Origin: Afipia clevelandensis ATCC 49720
Lineage (GTDB): Bacteria; Pseudomonadota; Alphaproteobacteria; Rhizobiales; Xanthobacteraceae
Assembly (NCBI RefSeq): GCF_000336555.1
Contig: NZ_KB375281.1
Coordinates: forward strand, 4,208,155-4,272,154
Direction: 5' to 3'
Length of the DNA: 64,000 nucleotides
The position numbers and the translations under genes were made by a program. Below the pieces are notes generated by a model that was given only the letters and a program-made list of their open reading frames with translations, had not been told where the DNA came from and made no database searches. Positions 33,915 through 41,962 of this stretch are shown here, in pieces; positions within the stretch are counted from its first letter, which is position 1; each line of letters opens with the position of its first letter.

Positions 33915-34175
33915 ATGAAGGTCATCGGACTTGCAGGATGGAGCAGGGCCGGAAAAACAACCTTGCTGACGCGCCTCATCCCCCATCTCGTCGCGGGTGG
34001 ATTGAGTGTGTCCACGATCAAGCACGCCCATCATCGATTTGACGTGGATGCGCCGGGCGAAGATTCTCATGTCCATCGGCAGGCGGGTGCGGAAGAAGTT
34101 TTGGTTTCGTCGCCTCGCAGGTTTGTCCTGATTCATGAACTGCGAGATGAACCGGAGTACTCTCTCGCTGACTGA
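33915..34175 (+). pseudogene. mobB: Truncated mobB (MGD biosynthesis GTPase)
   Basis: From ATG 33915 the frame gives the start of MobB: MKVIGLAGWSRAGKTTLLTR with the P-loop (here WSRAGKTT), LSVSTIKHAHHRFDVDAPGE, DSHVHRQAGAEEVLVSSPRR. It stops after 86 residues (HELRDEPEYSLAD) where the family continues for about as long again. No frame downstream restores the rest before the AT-rich gap, so the 3' half is deleted. MobB binds GTP and aids the guanine nucleotide attachment that makes MGD; it is non-essential in E. coli, and an intact copy may exist elsewhere. Confidence 0.8.
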
Positions 34176-34232
34176 TAAACGAAGGTGAATTTTTTTATAG
34201 CTCAATGCGACCGAAGGACCACGAGACTGGAA

Positions 34233-35558
34233 CTAATGGCTGTGTGATGTCTTGATCGTGCCAGAGCAATGCCCGAAGCCGATCGAGGCGAAGCCCTGTC
34301 GCTGACATCGTCCTCTGAAAGTGATCTCATCGCCATCTTCCAGAAAGCCGCGCATCTCCCCATTGGGCAGCGTTATCGGGCGGGATCCCGCCGCTGTTAG
34401 CTCCAGCATACTGCCCAACTCGGCATCGCGCGGGCCGGAGATCGTCCCTGTGCCGATCAAATCCCCCGGGTGAAGGTTGCAGCCGTTCACGGTGTGATGG
34501 GCAACCATCTGCGCGGTGGTCCAATACAGGTAGCGTGCGTTTGAACGAAGAATTTCTGCGGGCATATCGCCTTCGCGGCGCATTCGTCCGGTCGACAGAA
34601 GCACACGCAAGTCAATGTCCAGCCCGCCGCTTGCCTGATCGTCGTCATCAAGAAGATAGCCGAGCGGTCTGGGGTCTCCTGCTGGCCGTTCCATCGCCGG
34701 AACGCGAAAGGGGGCGAGGGCATCCGCCGTCACGACCCATGGCGAAACAGAAGTTGCAAAGCTCTTGCTGAGAAACGGTCCAAGCGGAAACATCTCCCAG
34801 CGCTGGATGTCACGGGCGGACCAGTCGTTAAGAAGAGAGTATCCGGCAATGTGCCCGGCTGCGTTCTTGAGCGGAATGCTTTCGCTCAACGCATTGCCGC
34901 CGGTTACATAGAATCCCAGTTCGAGCTCGAAATCGAGCCGTTTGCAGGGGCCGAATTCTGGTGCTTCACCCGGCTGCGCGGGAGGCAATTGTCCAACGGG
35001 CCGTCGGATGTCGCCTCGCCCGATCTGCACCGACGAAGCGCGACCGTGATAGGCAATCGGCACCCACTTGTAATTCGCCGGCAGCGGATTTTCGGGCGTC
35101 AGCAGTGCGCCTGCCGCTTGCGCATGATAAATTCCAGCGTAGAAGTCGGTATAGTTCCCGACATTGGTCGGGCGATGGAGGCTGCTATCGCTCATCTGCA
35201 CCAGCAGATCAATCGCGTGGTGGCGCGCCGGCGCGCTGCTTTCAGCTTCGCTGAGCAACTCTGACAATGCGTGACGAAGTCCGGTCAGTGCGTCGCGTCC
35301 GAGCGCAAACAGAGCATTGAGCGAGCTCTGTTCGATGGCTTCACCCGGAATATCGGGTGGAAGCAATCCGAGACGGTGAGCCGCTCTTAAATCGAAAATC
35401 TGGTCGCCGATAGCGATTCCCGGACCGGGCTCTTTTGAGCGATGGCTGAAAATCCCAAAAGGGAGATTCTGGATCGGAAAATCGGTGACGCCGTCGTTGG
35501 CGGTTTTGATAAAGCTCCGCAGCTCAGGGTCGTGCGTCTTGTCGATCGCTGGTTTCAT
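34233..35558 (-). CDS. fahA: Fumarylacetoacetase-family hydrolase
   Basis: 441 residues, full length for fumarylacetoacetase. Hallmarks: NVGNYTDFYAGIYHAQAAG with the metal Asp, PIAYHGRASSVQIGRGDIRR with the catalytic His, LDFELELGFYV with two metal Glu positions, NDWSARDIQRWEMFPLGPFL, and HHTVNGCNLHPGDLIGTGTI. The enzyme splits fumarylacetoacetate into fumarate and acetoacetate in tyrosine/homogentisate breakdown. No homogentisate dioxygenase is nearby; instead it sits with a CoA transferase and an enoyl-CoA hydratase, so it could act on a related 3,5-dioxo acid. Symbol follows the family, not a proven substrate. Confidence 0.85.
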   Translation of the reverse strand: MKPAIDKTHDPELRSFIKTANDGVTDFPIQNLPFGIFSHRSKEPGPGIAIGDQIFDLRAAHRLGLLPPDIPGEAIEQSSLNALFALGRDALTGLRHALSELLSEAESSAPARHHAIDLLVQMSDSSLHRPTNVGNYTDFYAGIYHAQAAGALLTPENPLPANYKWVPIAYHGRASSVQIGRGDIRRPVGQLPPAQPGEAPEFGPCKRLDFELELGFYVTGGNALSESIPLKNAAGHIAGYSLLNDWSARDIQRWEMFPLGPFLSKSFATSVSPWVVTADALAPFRVPAMERPAGDPRPLGYLLDDDDQASGGLDIDLRVLLSTGRMRREGDMPAEILRSNARYLYWTTAQMVAHHTVNGCNLHPGDLIGTGTISGPRDAELGSMLELTAAGSRPITLPNGEMRGFLEDGDEITFRGRCQRQGFASIGFGHCSGTIKTSHSH

Positions 35559-35613
35559 CAGGCATCCTCACGCCGCTGCGGCGCGCATTCAATCTGTTCT
35601 GCTATTGCTTATG

Positions 35614-36846
35614 CTAGTCGTAGGCCCCAGCCGGGCTTTGGCGGCTAAGCAACACGCCTCGCTTCTTGAGGTCTTCGATCCGGGATCTGGCAATGTTGTT
35701 CTCGGAAAGAATATCCTCGTTGTGCTCGCCTTGAAAAGCTGGAACGCCAGGCGCGGGAAGAACAGATGCACTGAAACGCCAAGGATTGCCGGGCATCCGC
35801 GTGGTGCCGCCGGCACGGTCATCGACGTCGACGACCGCACCCCATTCCTTCACCCAGTCCGACTCGGCGAATTCACGAACGTCTCGAATCGTGCCGACAG
35901 CGAGGCCAGCTTCGCTGACCTGAGCCTGGAGTTGCAGCAGATCCGGGAACGTCATCAGCCATGCGCGGATTTCCGCAAGAAGCGAAGCGAGATTCTTCCG
36001 CCGCAGATGCGCGGTTGCGTAACGCGGATCGCCTAACAGGTCGTTGCGTCTCATCATTGCGCAATAGCGGCTGAACATCGGCGTATAGATGGGACTGCCG
36101 GCAATGGTCAGCTGGCTGCCATCGGGCATCTCGAAAATGTGCGATTCGTTCGCGGACAGCGCAATCGGTTCACCATCGGTATCGATGCCCGAGAGCTGGG
36201 CGCCGGCGCGCTCGTTGACCGACAGCATGGTCGCAGCCATCGAGACGTCGATGTGCTGGCCTTCACCGGTCTGATTGCGATGATTGAGCGCGGCGAGAAT
36301 GGCAATGACGCCCTGCAGGCCGGTATAAACGTCGGCATGGCTGCATGCGTCACCGCGCGGCTCCGTGAGCGCGTCGCCAAAGTGCCCCCTGACGATAGCG
36401 GTCAAGCCGGTCTCACCTTGAACCGTCGGCGCGAAAGCGGGGCGGTTTCGCCAAGACGTCTGCTGGCCGTAACCGCTGAGTGAAGCGTAAACGACCCTTG
36501 GATTGAACGCGCGCACATCTTCATAAGCCAGTCCGAAGCGCGCAAGGGTGCCAGGACGGAAGTTCTCTACGATAATGTCGGCGGTGCGGCAAAGATCGGT
36601 GACGATCTCGCGTGCCTCGGCCCAGTTCAAATCGATACTCAGATTCCGCTTTCCGGCGTTTTGCTGCACAAAGTAGAGTCCCATGTCGCCGACATGTGGC
36701 AGGCTGACGCGGGCAAGATCGCCCGAGGGCGGTTCGATCTTGATGATCTGCGCGCCGAGGTCGCGCAGGGCCTTGGTGCAGTGAGGACCGGCAAGCACGC
36801 GCGTGAAATCAATGACGCGCAGGCCGTCGAGAGGAGCTGCCGACAT
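35614..36846 (-). CDS. Class III (CaiB/BaiF) CoA transferase
   Basis: 410 residues from ATG 36846. Family signatures: PLDGLRVIDFTRVLAGPHCT, LRDLGAQIIKIEPPSGDLAR, YFVQQNAGKRNLSIDLN and IIVENFRPGTLARFGLAYED at the N-terminus; GEGQHIDVSMAATMLSVNER carries the region of the active-site loop. Such enzymes move CoA from one carboxylic acid to another. The start lies one base before the stop of the enoyl-CoA hydratase gene upstream, so the two are co-transcribed. Substrate unknown. Confidence 0.9.
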   Translation of the reverse strand: MSAAPLDGLRVIDFTRVLAGPHCTKALRDLGAQIIKIEPPSGDLARVSLPHVGDMGLYFVQQNAGKRNLSIDLNWAEAREIVTDLCRTADIIVENFRPGTLARFGLAYEDVRAFNPRVVYASLSGYGQQTSWRNRPAFAPTVQGETGLTAIVRGHFGDALTEPRGDACSHADVYTGLQGVIAILAALNHRNQTGEGQHIDVSMAATMLSVNERAGAQLSGIDTDGEPIALSANESHIFEMPDGSQLTIAGSPIYTPMFSRYCAMMRRNDLLGDPRYATAHLRRKNLASLLAEIRAWLMTFPDLLQLQAQVSEAGLAVGTIRDVREFAESDWVKEWGAVVDVDDRAGGTTRMPGNPWRFSASVLPAPGVPAFQGEHNEDILSENNIARSRIEDLKKRGVLLSRQSPAGAYD

Positions 36847-36847
36847 G

Positions 36848-37615
36848 TCAGTCCCCCTTGAAAACGGCGGACGCCGGGCCGGTGGCGAAGAAGGCATCGA
36901 ACCCGCGCTGACGATCGGCCGCCTGCCAGATCATGTTGTTGATCTCAATCTGTCGTGCATCAGCGGCATTAATGCCGCCTCTGGCTTCGAGATTGGCCTG
37001 CATTTTGATGCCTTTGATGATGGCCGTCGGTCCGGCCGCAAGCTGACGCGCCCAAGTCAGTGAAGCGACGGGGAGCTCGGCCTCCGGCACCACAAGATTG
37101 ATGATGCCCCAGCGCTCAAACGCTTCCGGCGTATGCCGCCGTCCGAGCATTGCAATCTCCTTGGCGCGTGCGGAACCGGCGCGCTGTGCTAGTCGCTGCG
37201 TTCCGCCGAGGAGCGGCAGAAGACCGACAGTCACTTCGACTTGTCCGAGAAACGCTGTGTCGGCCGCGATAATCATGTCGCAGGTCAGCGCAAGTTCGAG
37301 GCCGCCGCCGAGAACGCCGCCATGAACCGCGGCGACTGTCGGGACGGGGACATCCTCCATCACTTGCAGGAATTCCTTGAACCGCTGTTCGTCGTTTTGA
37401 ATATGGGTGGTGGTTCCGAACGACTTGAGCTCAGCGCCCGCGCAAAAGTGACGCATCGAACTGCGCAGCAGGATCGCCCGGCATCCGGCCGCCACCACCT
37501 GACGATAGGCAGCCATCAGATCTTCGATCATTACATCGTCGATAAGATTGTGCGGCGGCTTGGCGAGAGTGACGATCCCCACCGTACCGTCCATGTCGTG
37601 CGTGACTGTGGTCAT
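36848..37615 (-). CDS. Enoyl-CoA hydratase/isomerase family protein
   Basis: 255 residues from ATG 37615. Crotonase fold: oxyanion-hole segments RHFCAGAELKSFG and VHGGVLGGGLELALTCDMII, then VTVGLLPLLGGTQRLAQRAG and the mitochondrial-type MLGRRHTPEAFERWGIINLV. The Glu/Glu pair of hydratases is only partly evident, so isomerase or hydrolase activity is possible. First gene of a three-gene operon with the CoA transferase and FAH-like hydrolase, divergent from the AraC regulator at 37836. Confidence 0.88.
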   Translation of the reverse strand: MTTVTHDMDGTVGIVTLAKPPHNLIDDVMIEDLMAAYRQVVAAGCRAILLRSSMRHFCAGAELKSFGTTTHIQNDEQRFKEFLQVMEDVPVPTVAAVHGGVLGGGLELALTCDMIIAADTAFLGQVEVTVGLLPLLGGTQRLAQRAGSARAKEIAMLGRRHTPEAFERWGIINLVVPEAELPVASLTWARQLAAGPTAIIKGIKMQANLEARGGINAADARQIEINNMIWQAADRQRGFDAFFATGPASAVFKGD

Positions 37616-37775
37616 TGGATTACCTGCCCTGATGGATATGGGCCGATGCATCGGCGGAGCGATGAATTCGGTCCTTATTTCCTTGTCGCGGCAACGTGTC
37701 TCTGTCCGGAGGTCGCGGCAACGTCGAAGAGTGCCAATTTTCGTGTCCTAAGCTGCCAGTGCGCTGCATCAAGGA

Positions 37776-37800
37776 TGACGTGACATGTCAAAATGTGCCA
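37776..37800. promoter_or_regulatory. Candidate AraC operator, copy 1
   Basis: TGACGTGACAT and ATGTGCCA boxes separated by six bases between the divergent hydratase and AraC genes. Both boxes recur, slightly altered, at 38965-38998 in front of the next operon. TGACATGTCA inside it is also a small palindrome. Confidence 0.4.
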
Positions 37801-37835
37801 ATCTGAAGAAAAAAGAACGTGTGTCCGGAGGAAGC

Positions 37836-38897
37836 ATGTCTTCATGGAAGGTTCTCAGTCCGCTGTCGGACGATATCGACGCGCCTACCCAGAGCCTGCT
37901 TGGGCTGGCTGCACTTGCAGCAGAACTCGCTACGGAAGGCGTCTCGGTCAAGGATCTGTTCGCGCGCACCGGCGTGCAGCCATCCCAACTTGAAGATCCT
38001 CATGCCCGCATTTCCCGGCGGCAGCGTCTTGCAATTTATCGAAACGCTGTTGCGCTCGCCAAGCGATCAGATATCGGGCTGCTCGCCGGCGCGCGACAGC
38101 GCATCAGCGACTACGGGATCTATGGTTATGCGATTGTCAGCAGTCCGACCTTCGGAGAGGGACTGAAATTTTCGGTCGAACACATAACCATGGCGGGATC
38201 GACCGTGCCGCAAATCAGTCTCAACGTGGAAAACGACATAGCGATTTTGCGGAGTCACGGCACACAGTTGCTTGGCCAGTTGCTGCCATTCGTCGCAGAG
38301 TTCTGGCGCAGCTCCATGACAGCGCTGTTCAGCCGCGTGCTGGAGGTGCCATTTCCCTCAACGCGAATGCTGTTCCCGTTTCCGGCGCCAAGACACTGGC
38401 GGAACTACGAGCGTATGTTCAATTGTCCGATCGAATTCGGCGCCGGCTCCATGGAGTGGCATTTTCCGGCGCATGTGCTGAACCGGCGCTGTCCCAATGC
38501 CAACCCGATCACCGCGCAGGTATGTCAGCAGTTCTGCGACGTCGTACTCGCCGAACGTCCAGGCGAAACCGAGTTGGTTCGCCGTATCAGAACGGCTTGC
38601 CTGAACAGTCCGCGCCGGTTCCCGCCGGCAGAGGATATCGCAGAGCAGCTTGGCCTGTCGTTGCGCACGTTGCATCGGCGCTTGGCGCAGGAAGGGATTT
38701 CGTACCAGTCCGTGCTCGACAACATGCGCCGCTCGATCGCAACGGAATTTCTCGAGAACACTCAGCTGATGATCGATGAGGTTGCGGAGCGTGTCGGCTT
38801 TGCCGATGCCACCAGTTTCCGCAAGGCGTTCAGGAAATGGACCGGTCATTCGCCGACCCACTATCGTCGCGCCAATCCTGCCATTCCCCAGGCATAG
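37836..38897 (+). CDS. AraC-family regulator with arabinose-binding-like N-domain
   Basis: 353 residues from ATG 37836, chosen for GGAGGA five bases upstream; ATG 37785 would add 17 poor residues. The N-terminal domain (about 20-210, with IYRNAVALAKRSDIGLLAGA and SDYGIYGYAIVSSPTFGEGL) is of the OruR/ArgR-like Arabinose_bd type. The C-terminal double HTH spans about 250-345 (FPPAEDIAEQLGLSLRTLHR, DEVAERVGFADATSFRKAFR, WTGHSPTHYRR). Placed between the hydratase operon and the binding-protein gene at 39305, it probably controls both. Confidence 0.88.
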   Translation: MSSWKVLSPLSDDIDAPTQSLLGLAALAAELATEGVSVKDLFARTGVQPSQLEDPHARISRRQRLAIYRNAVALAKRSDIGLLAGARQRISDYGIYGYAIVSSPTFGEGLKFSVEHITMAGSTVPQISLNVENDIAILRSHGTQLLGQLLPFVAEFWRSSMTALFSRVLEVPFPSTRMLFPFPAPRHWRNYERMFNCPIEFGAGSMEWHFPAHVLNRRCPNANPITAQVCQQFCDVVLAERPGETELVRRIRTACLNSPRRFPPAEDIAEQLGLSLRTLHRRLAQEGISYQSVLDNMRRSIATEFLENTQLMIDEVAERVGFADATSFRKAFRKWTGHSPTHYRRANPAIPQA

Positions 38898-38933
38898 ATC
38901 CGGATCGCGTCCGCCGCTCCCGTGCGTCAAAGG

Positions 38934-38965
38934 TGCCGGCAGGTTTCCTGCCGGTGGCATTTTTT
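38934..38965 (+). terminator. Rho-independent terminator after the AraC gene
   Basis: 8-bp perfect stem CCGGCAGG/CCTGCCGG around TTT, with a following TTTTTT run interrupted by GTGGCA. It ends the regulator transcript before the next operon. Confidence 0.75.
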
Positions 38966-38998
38966 GACGTGGCATTTGGCAGACTTCGACATTTGCCA
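38965..38998. promoter_or_regulatory. Candidate AraC operator, copy 2
   Basis: TGACGTGGCAT, 15 bases, ATTTGCCA: the same two boxes as at 37776 but spaced about nine bases wider, close to one extra helical turn. It lies about 300 bases before the binding-protein gene at 39305. Confidence 0.4.
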
Positions 38999-39046
38999 GC
39001 GCGCGCGGCGCGCACAAACTTCGCGGCGAGACCTGCGGAGGATTTC

Positions 39047-39283
39047 ATGTGCAGCCTTGATCGCATCTACGCCATGCTCGTTCTGGAATGTCGCAAGCAA
39101 ACCGGCCGTTCCGAAATCCCCGTTCATCGCTCTCACGATGCGTTTGCACGAGGCAGACCTGACTTAGCGCCCGCAAAAAGTCGCGCGCTCCTACGCGGGG
39201 CTGTTCTCCCGGCCGTCGCGGCTTCGGCATTGCGGACAGCGCGATTCGATCGTGAGTGCCGCAATCATTCACTGACCAGCTAA
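39047..39283 (+). CDS. Possible small protein before the binding-protein gene
   Basis: 78 residues from ATG 39047 with a textbook GGAGG six bases upstream. The first part (MCSLDRIYAMLVLECRKQTG) reads like protein, the rest is Arg/Ala-rich without motif. It may be a leader ORF or chance. Otherwise the 38999-39304 stretch shows nothing. Confidence 0.3.
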   Translation: MCSLDRIYAMLVLECRKQTGRSEIPVHRSHDAFARGRPDLAPAKSRALLRGAVLPAVAASALRTARFDRECRNHSLTS

Positions 39284-39304
39284 TCAAGGATAACGGAGGG
39301 GATC

Positions 39305-40522
39305 ATGAGGCACATCGCATCGTCGGTTGTGGCGGGTATCGTGTTCAGCGTTGTTGTTGGCGCACCTGCCCTGGCGCAGAAGAAGTACGATCCCGGCGCG
39401 TCCGACACGACGATCCGAATTGGCAACATCATGCCCTACAGTGGTCCGGCCTCGGCTTACAGCGTCATTGGAAAAACACAGGCGGCCTATTTCAAGAAGA
39501 TCAATGACGAGGGCGGAATCAACGGCCGCAAGATTGAATTCATCACATATGACGACGGCTATAGCCCGCCAAAAGCCGTCGAACAGGCCCGCAAACTTGT
39601 CGAAAGCGACGAGGTGCTGCTGATCTTCAGCCCGATGGGAACGCCGTCAAATGCAGCAATTCAGAAATACATGAATGCCAGGAAAGTGCCGCAGCTCTTT
39701 CCCGCTTCCTATTCGGCAAAATGGAGCGATCCGAAAGCCTATCCGTGGACGATGCTGCTTGGCACCAGCTACAAGACAGAGGGCGGCATTTATGCAGCGT
39801 ATATTTTGCGCGAGAAGCCAGACGCGAAAATCGCAATTCTTTATCAGAACGACGACTTCGGAAAGGAATTGCTGAACGGCCTGAAGGCCGGGCTGGGATC
39901 GAAAGCATCCATGATTGTCGCAGAAGCGCCCTATGAGGTCGCAGATCCGACCATCGACTCGCAGATCGTCAAGCTCCGGCATTCCGGCGCGGACGTCATG
40001 TTCTCGTTCGGGACACCAAAATTCGTGGCGCAGAGCATCAAGAAGATCGGTGAACTGGGTTGGAAGCCGATGCACTTCATTCCCAACGTCGCTTCATCGG
40101 TCGGCACGGTGCTTGTCCCCGCAGGCGTCGAGAACGCGCAAGGCGTCCTGTCGGGGACTTTCATCAAGGATGCGTCCGATCCGCAATGGGATAATGATCG
40201 CGGAATGAAGGCGTATACGTCGTTTCTGGCCAAATATATGCCGGATGCGAACAAGGCGGACAGCCTGATGGTGCACGGCTATCTCGGTGCGCAGCTCATG
40301 GTTCAGGTTCTCAAGCAGAGCGGCGACAATCTTACGCGCGAAAACGTGATGAAGCAGGCCGCCAGTATCAAGGATTTTGAATCAGATGTTCTGATCCCCG
40401 GCATTGTCATTAACACCGGCAAGAACGACTTCGCTCCGCTGGAGGACATGCAGATGATGCGCTTCAAGGGAAGCAAGTGGGAGCCCTTTGGCGAAGTGAT
40501 CCGTGGTCGAAGCGACGGTTAG
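39305..40522 (+). CDS. Liv-type ABC substrate-binding protein
   Basis: 405 residues with a signal peptide (SSVVAGIVFSVVVGAPALAQ). Type I periplasmic-binding fold of the branched-chain-amino-acid/amide family: TIRIGNIMPYSGPASAYSVI, INDEGGINGRKIEFITYDDG, YSPPKAVEQARKLVESDEVL, LRHSGADVMFSFGTPKFVAQ. It stands without its own permease genes and may dock to the Liv transporter encoded at 43230-46531. Neighbouring AraC genes and CoA enzymes point to an organic or aromatic acid ligand, not an amino acid; this is inference. Confidence 0.9.
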   Translation: MRHIASSVVAGIVFSVVVGAPALAQKKYDPGASDTTIRIGNIMPYSGPASAYSVIGKTQAAYFKKINDEGGINGRKIEFITYDDGYSPPKAVEQARKLVESDEVLLIFSPMGTPSNAAIQKYMNARKVPQLFPASYSAKWSDPKAYPWTMLLGTSYKTEGGIYAAYILREKPDAKIAILYQNDDFGKELLNGLKAGLGSKASMIVAEAPYEVADPTIDSQIVKLRHSGADVMFSFGTPKFVAQSIKKIGELGWKPMHFIPNVASSVGTVLVPAGVENAQGVLSGTFIKDASDPQWDNDRGMKAYTSFLAKYMPDANKADSLMVHGYLGAQLMVQVLKQSGDNLTRENVMKQAASIKDFESDVLIPGIVINTGKNDFAPLEDMQMMRFKGSKWEPFGEVIRGRSDG

Positions 40523-40895
40523 CCCGCGTTTGTCTGATGTGTTGCACGTCTGGTGTCAGGGATCGTTTACAAGGCGTCTCAGAGGGTAAAGCGGCCCACC
40601 AGGCCGCAACGTTACAAAGATGATCGGCCAGGTGACGGAGGAGAACATAGCGGAAGGCCCTTAGAGGGCATGACCCTGCAATGTTCCCTGCCGTACGTGC
40701 AGCAGCAAAGCGCGGACTCCCTGATCAACCCGTCCACCCTGTATGCAATCGCTGCGGTGCAGCATGAGCAGGGCAGATAAGACGCCGCGAAAAGCGCTCG
40801 ATTTTCGGCCTCTTTTAGTCCATTCTTCTTTGGAACCTAATGAGTTCAACGTGCGGACGCCTTGTGGGCGCTCGATCGCGCGATTGGAGGACGGC
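40523..40895 (+). other. Gene-free stretch before the second AraC gene
   Basis: 373 bases without a credible gene. A small hairpin GCGGCC/GGCCGC (40591-40607) and a GCCC/GGGC hairpin near 40656 are visible but lack T runs. GGAGG at 40887 belongs to the AraC start. Confidence 0.5.
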
Positions 40896-41765
40896 ATGGG
40901 ACGGGCCGGAGAAGAATATGTTCGCGTGGTCGGTGGGGATCTGGTGTCGTCAGTCATCACCGATACGACAAGCATGCGCATCGAAGTCCTTCGCCGCGAA
41001 TGCCAGGGGCGGATGTACTGGCATTTCAAGCAGCCCGAACTGTCGCTGTTCTGGTTTGCCAAGGGGGCCGGACGCTTGAACGCGACCGTCGACGGCCGTT
41101 CGGTGGATTGCAAATTCGTTGGGAAATCCCAATTAGCGATCTTTCCGGCGGCGATTGAAATCGAGGGCGAATGGGATGTGGGACCCGAACTCGATTACAC
41201 CGTTGTTTTTCTTAATCCGGCTTTTGTGACCGAGCGATTGCGGACGGCTATTACAAGCTCGACGATCGCATTTGAGCATCCCAGTCTCATGCGTAGTCTC
41301 GCGGAGTTATGCCGCGAAGCGGCGACACCCGACAATGTTTTTGACCTGATGGCGGAAGGCTGGTCGATCCAGGCGCTGGCGCACATCGCGCGTGTCAGTG
41401 AACGGCAGCAGCCCCAGGCCTCTGGCGTGAAGGGTGGTTTGTCCGCGCGAAGCCTCAAGCGGATCGAGGATTTTGTTCGTGAAAATCTTTCGCAATCCAT
41501 CTCGCTTGGAGAACTGTCGCAGATTGCCGGCCTCAGCAAGCGTCATTTCCTGCGCGCTTTTCAGGAAAGTGTCGGAAAGACGCCATACAAGTACGTGCTT
41601 GGCCTTCGGATCGATGAAGCAAAGCGGAAGCTGGCTGAATCAGATGCCAGCATAACCGATGTGGCGCTGGCGGCCGGTTTCGGGCATGCCCAGCATTTTT
41701 CGACCAGTTTCCGCAACATGACCGGCGAAACGCCATCATCCTACCGCCATCGCATTTCGTGCTGA
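40896..41765 (+). CDS. AraC-family transcriptional regulator
   Basis: 289 residues from ATG 40896 with GGAGG six bases upstream; the frame is open earlier but without protein character. The C-terminal double HTH (about 195-285) reads ENLSQSISLGELSQIAGLSK, RHFLRAFQESVGKTPYKYVL, SITDVALAAGFGHAQHFSTS, MTGETPSSYR. The N-terminal cupin-like part contains MYWHFKQPELSLFWFAKGAG. Located between two binding-protein genes, it likely activates the ABC operon at 41963. Confidence 0.88.
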   Translation: MGRAGEEYVRVVGGDLVSSVITDTTSMRIEVLRRECQGRMYWHFKQPELSLFWFAKGAGRLNATVDGRSVDCKFVGKSQLAIFPAAIEIEGEWDVGPELDYTVVFLNPAFVTERLRTAITSSTIAFEHPSLMRSLAELCREAATPDNVFDLMAEGWSIQALAHIARVSERQQPQASGVKGGLSARSLKRIEDFVRENLSQSISLGELSQIAGLSKRHFLRAFQESVGKTPYKYVLGLRIDEAKRKLAESDASITDVALAAGFGHAQHFSTSFRNMTGETPSSYRHRISC

Positions 41766-41921
41766 GAGCAGGGGATTGGCGGCATCGCGGACCCCAGAAC
41801 ATGACGCTCTTCCGTAGGTTCCGGCGCTAATGCGCAAGCCAGCCACGACGCTCCTCCCTTACTGCTGACAATAACAATCCGAGCAGGTCGTTCCGAAAAG
41901 GCGATCAAAGCCGGGACTTGC

Positions 41922-41942
41922 GGTGGGCGGAAACGGCCCACC
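41922..41942 (+). terminator. Hairpin directly before the ABC operon
   Basis: 7-bp stem GGTGGGC/GCCCACC with a seven-base loop followed by CTTTC, ending 21 bases before ATG 41963. Could be the AraC terminator or a 5'-UTR stabilising element. Confidence 0.5.
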
Positions 41943-41962
41943 CTTTCATGTCAGGAGGGAAC

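Noticed and set aside
40553-40780. 75-codon plus-strand frame
   Set aside because: No ribosome site, low protein character, and the frame ends just before the AraC gene without motif.
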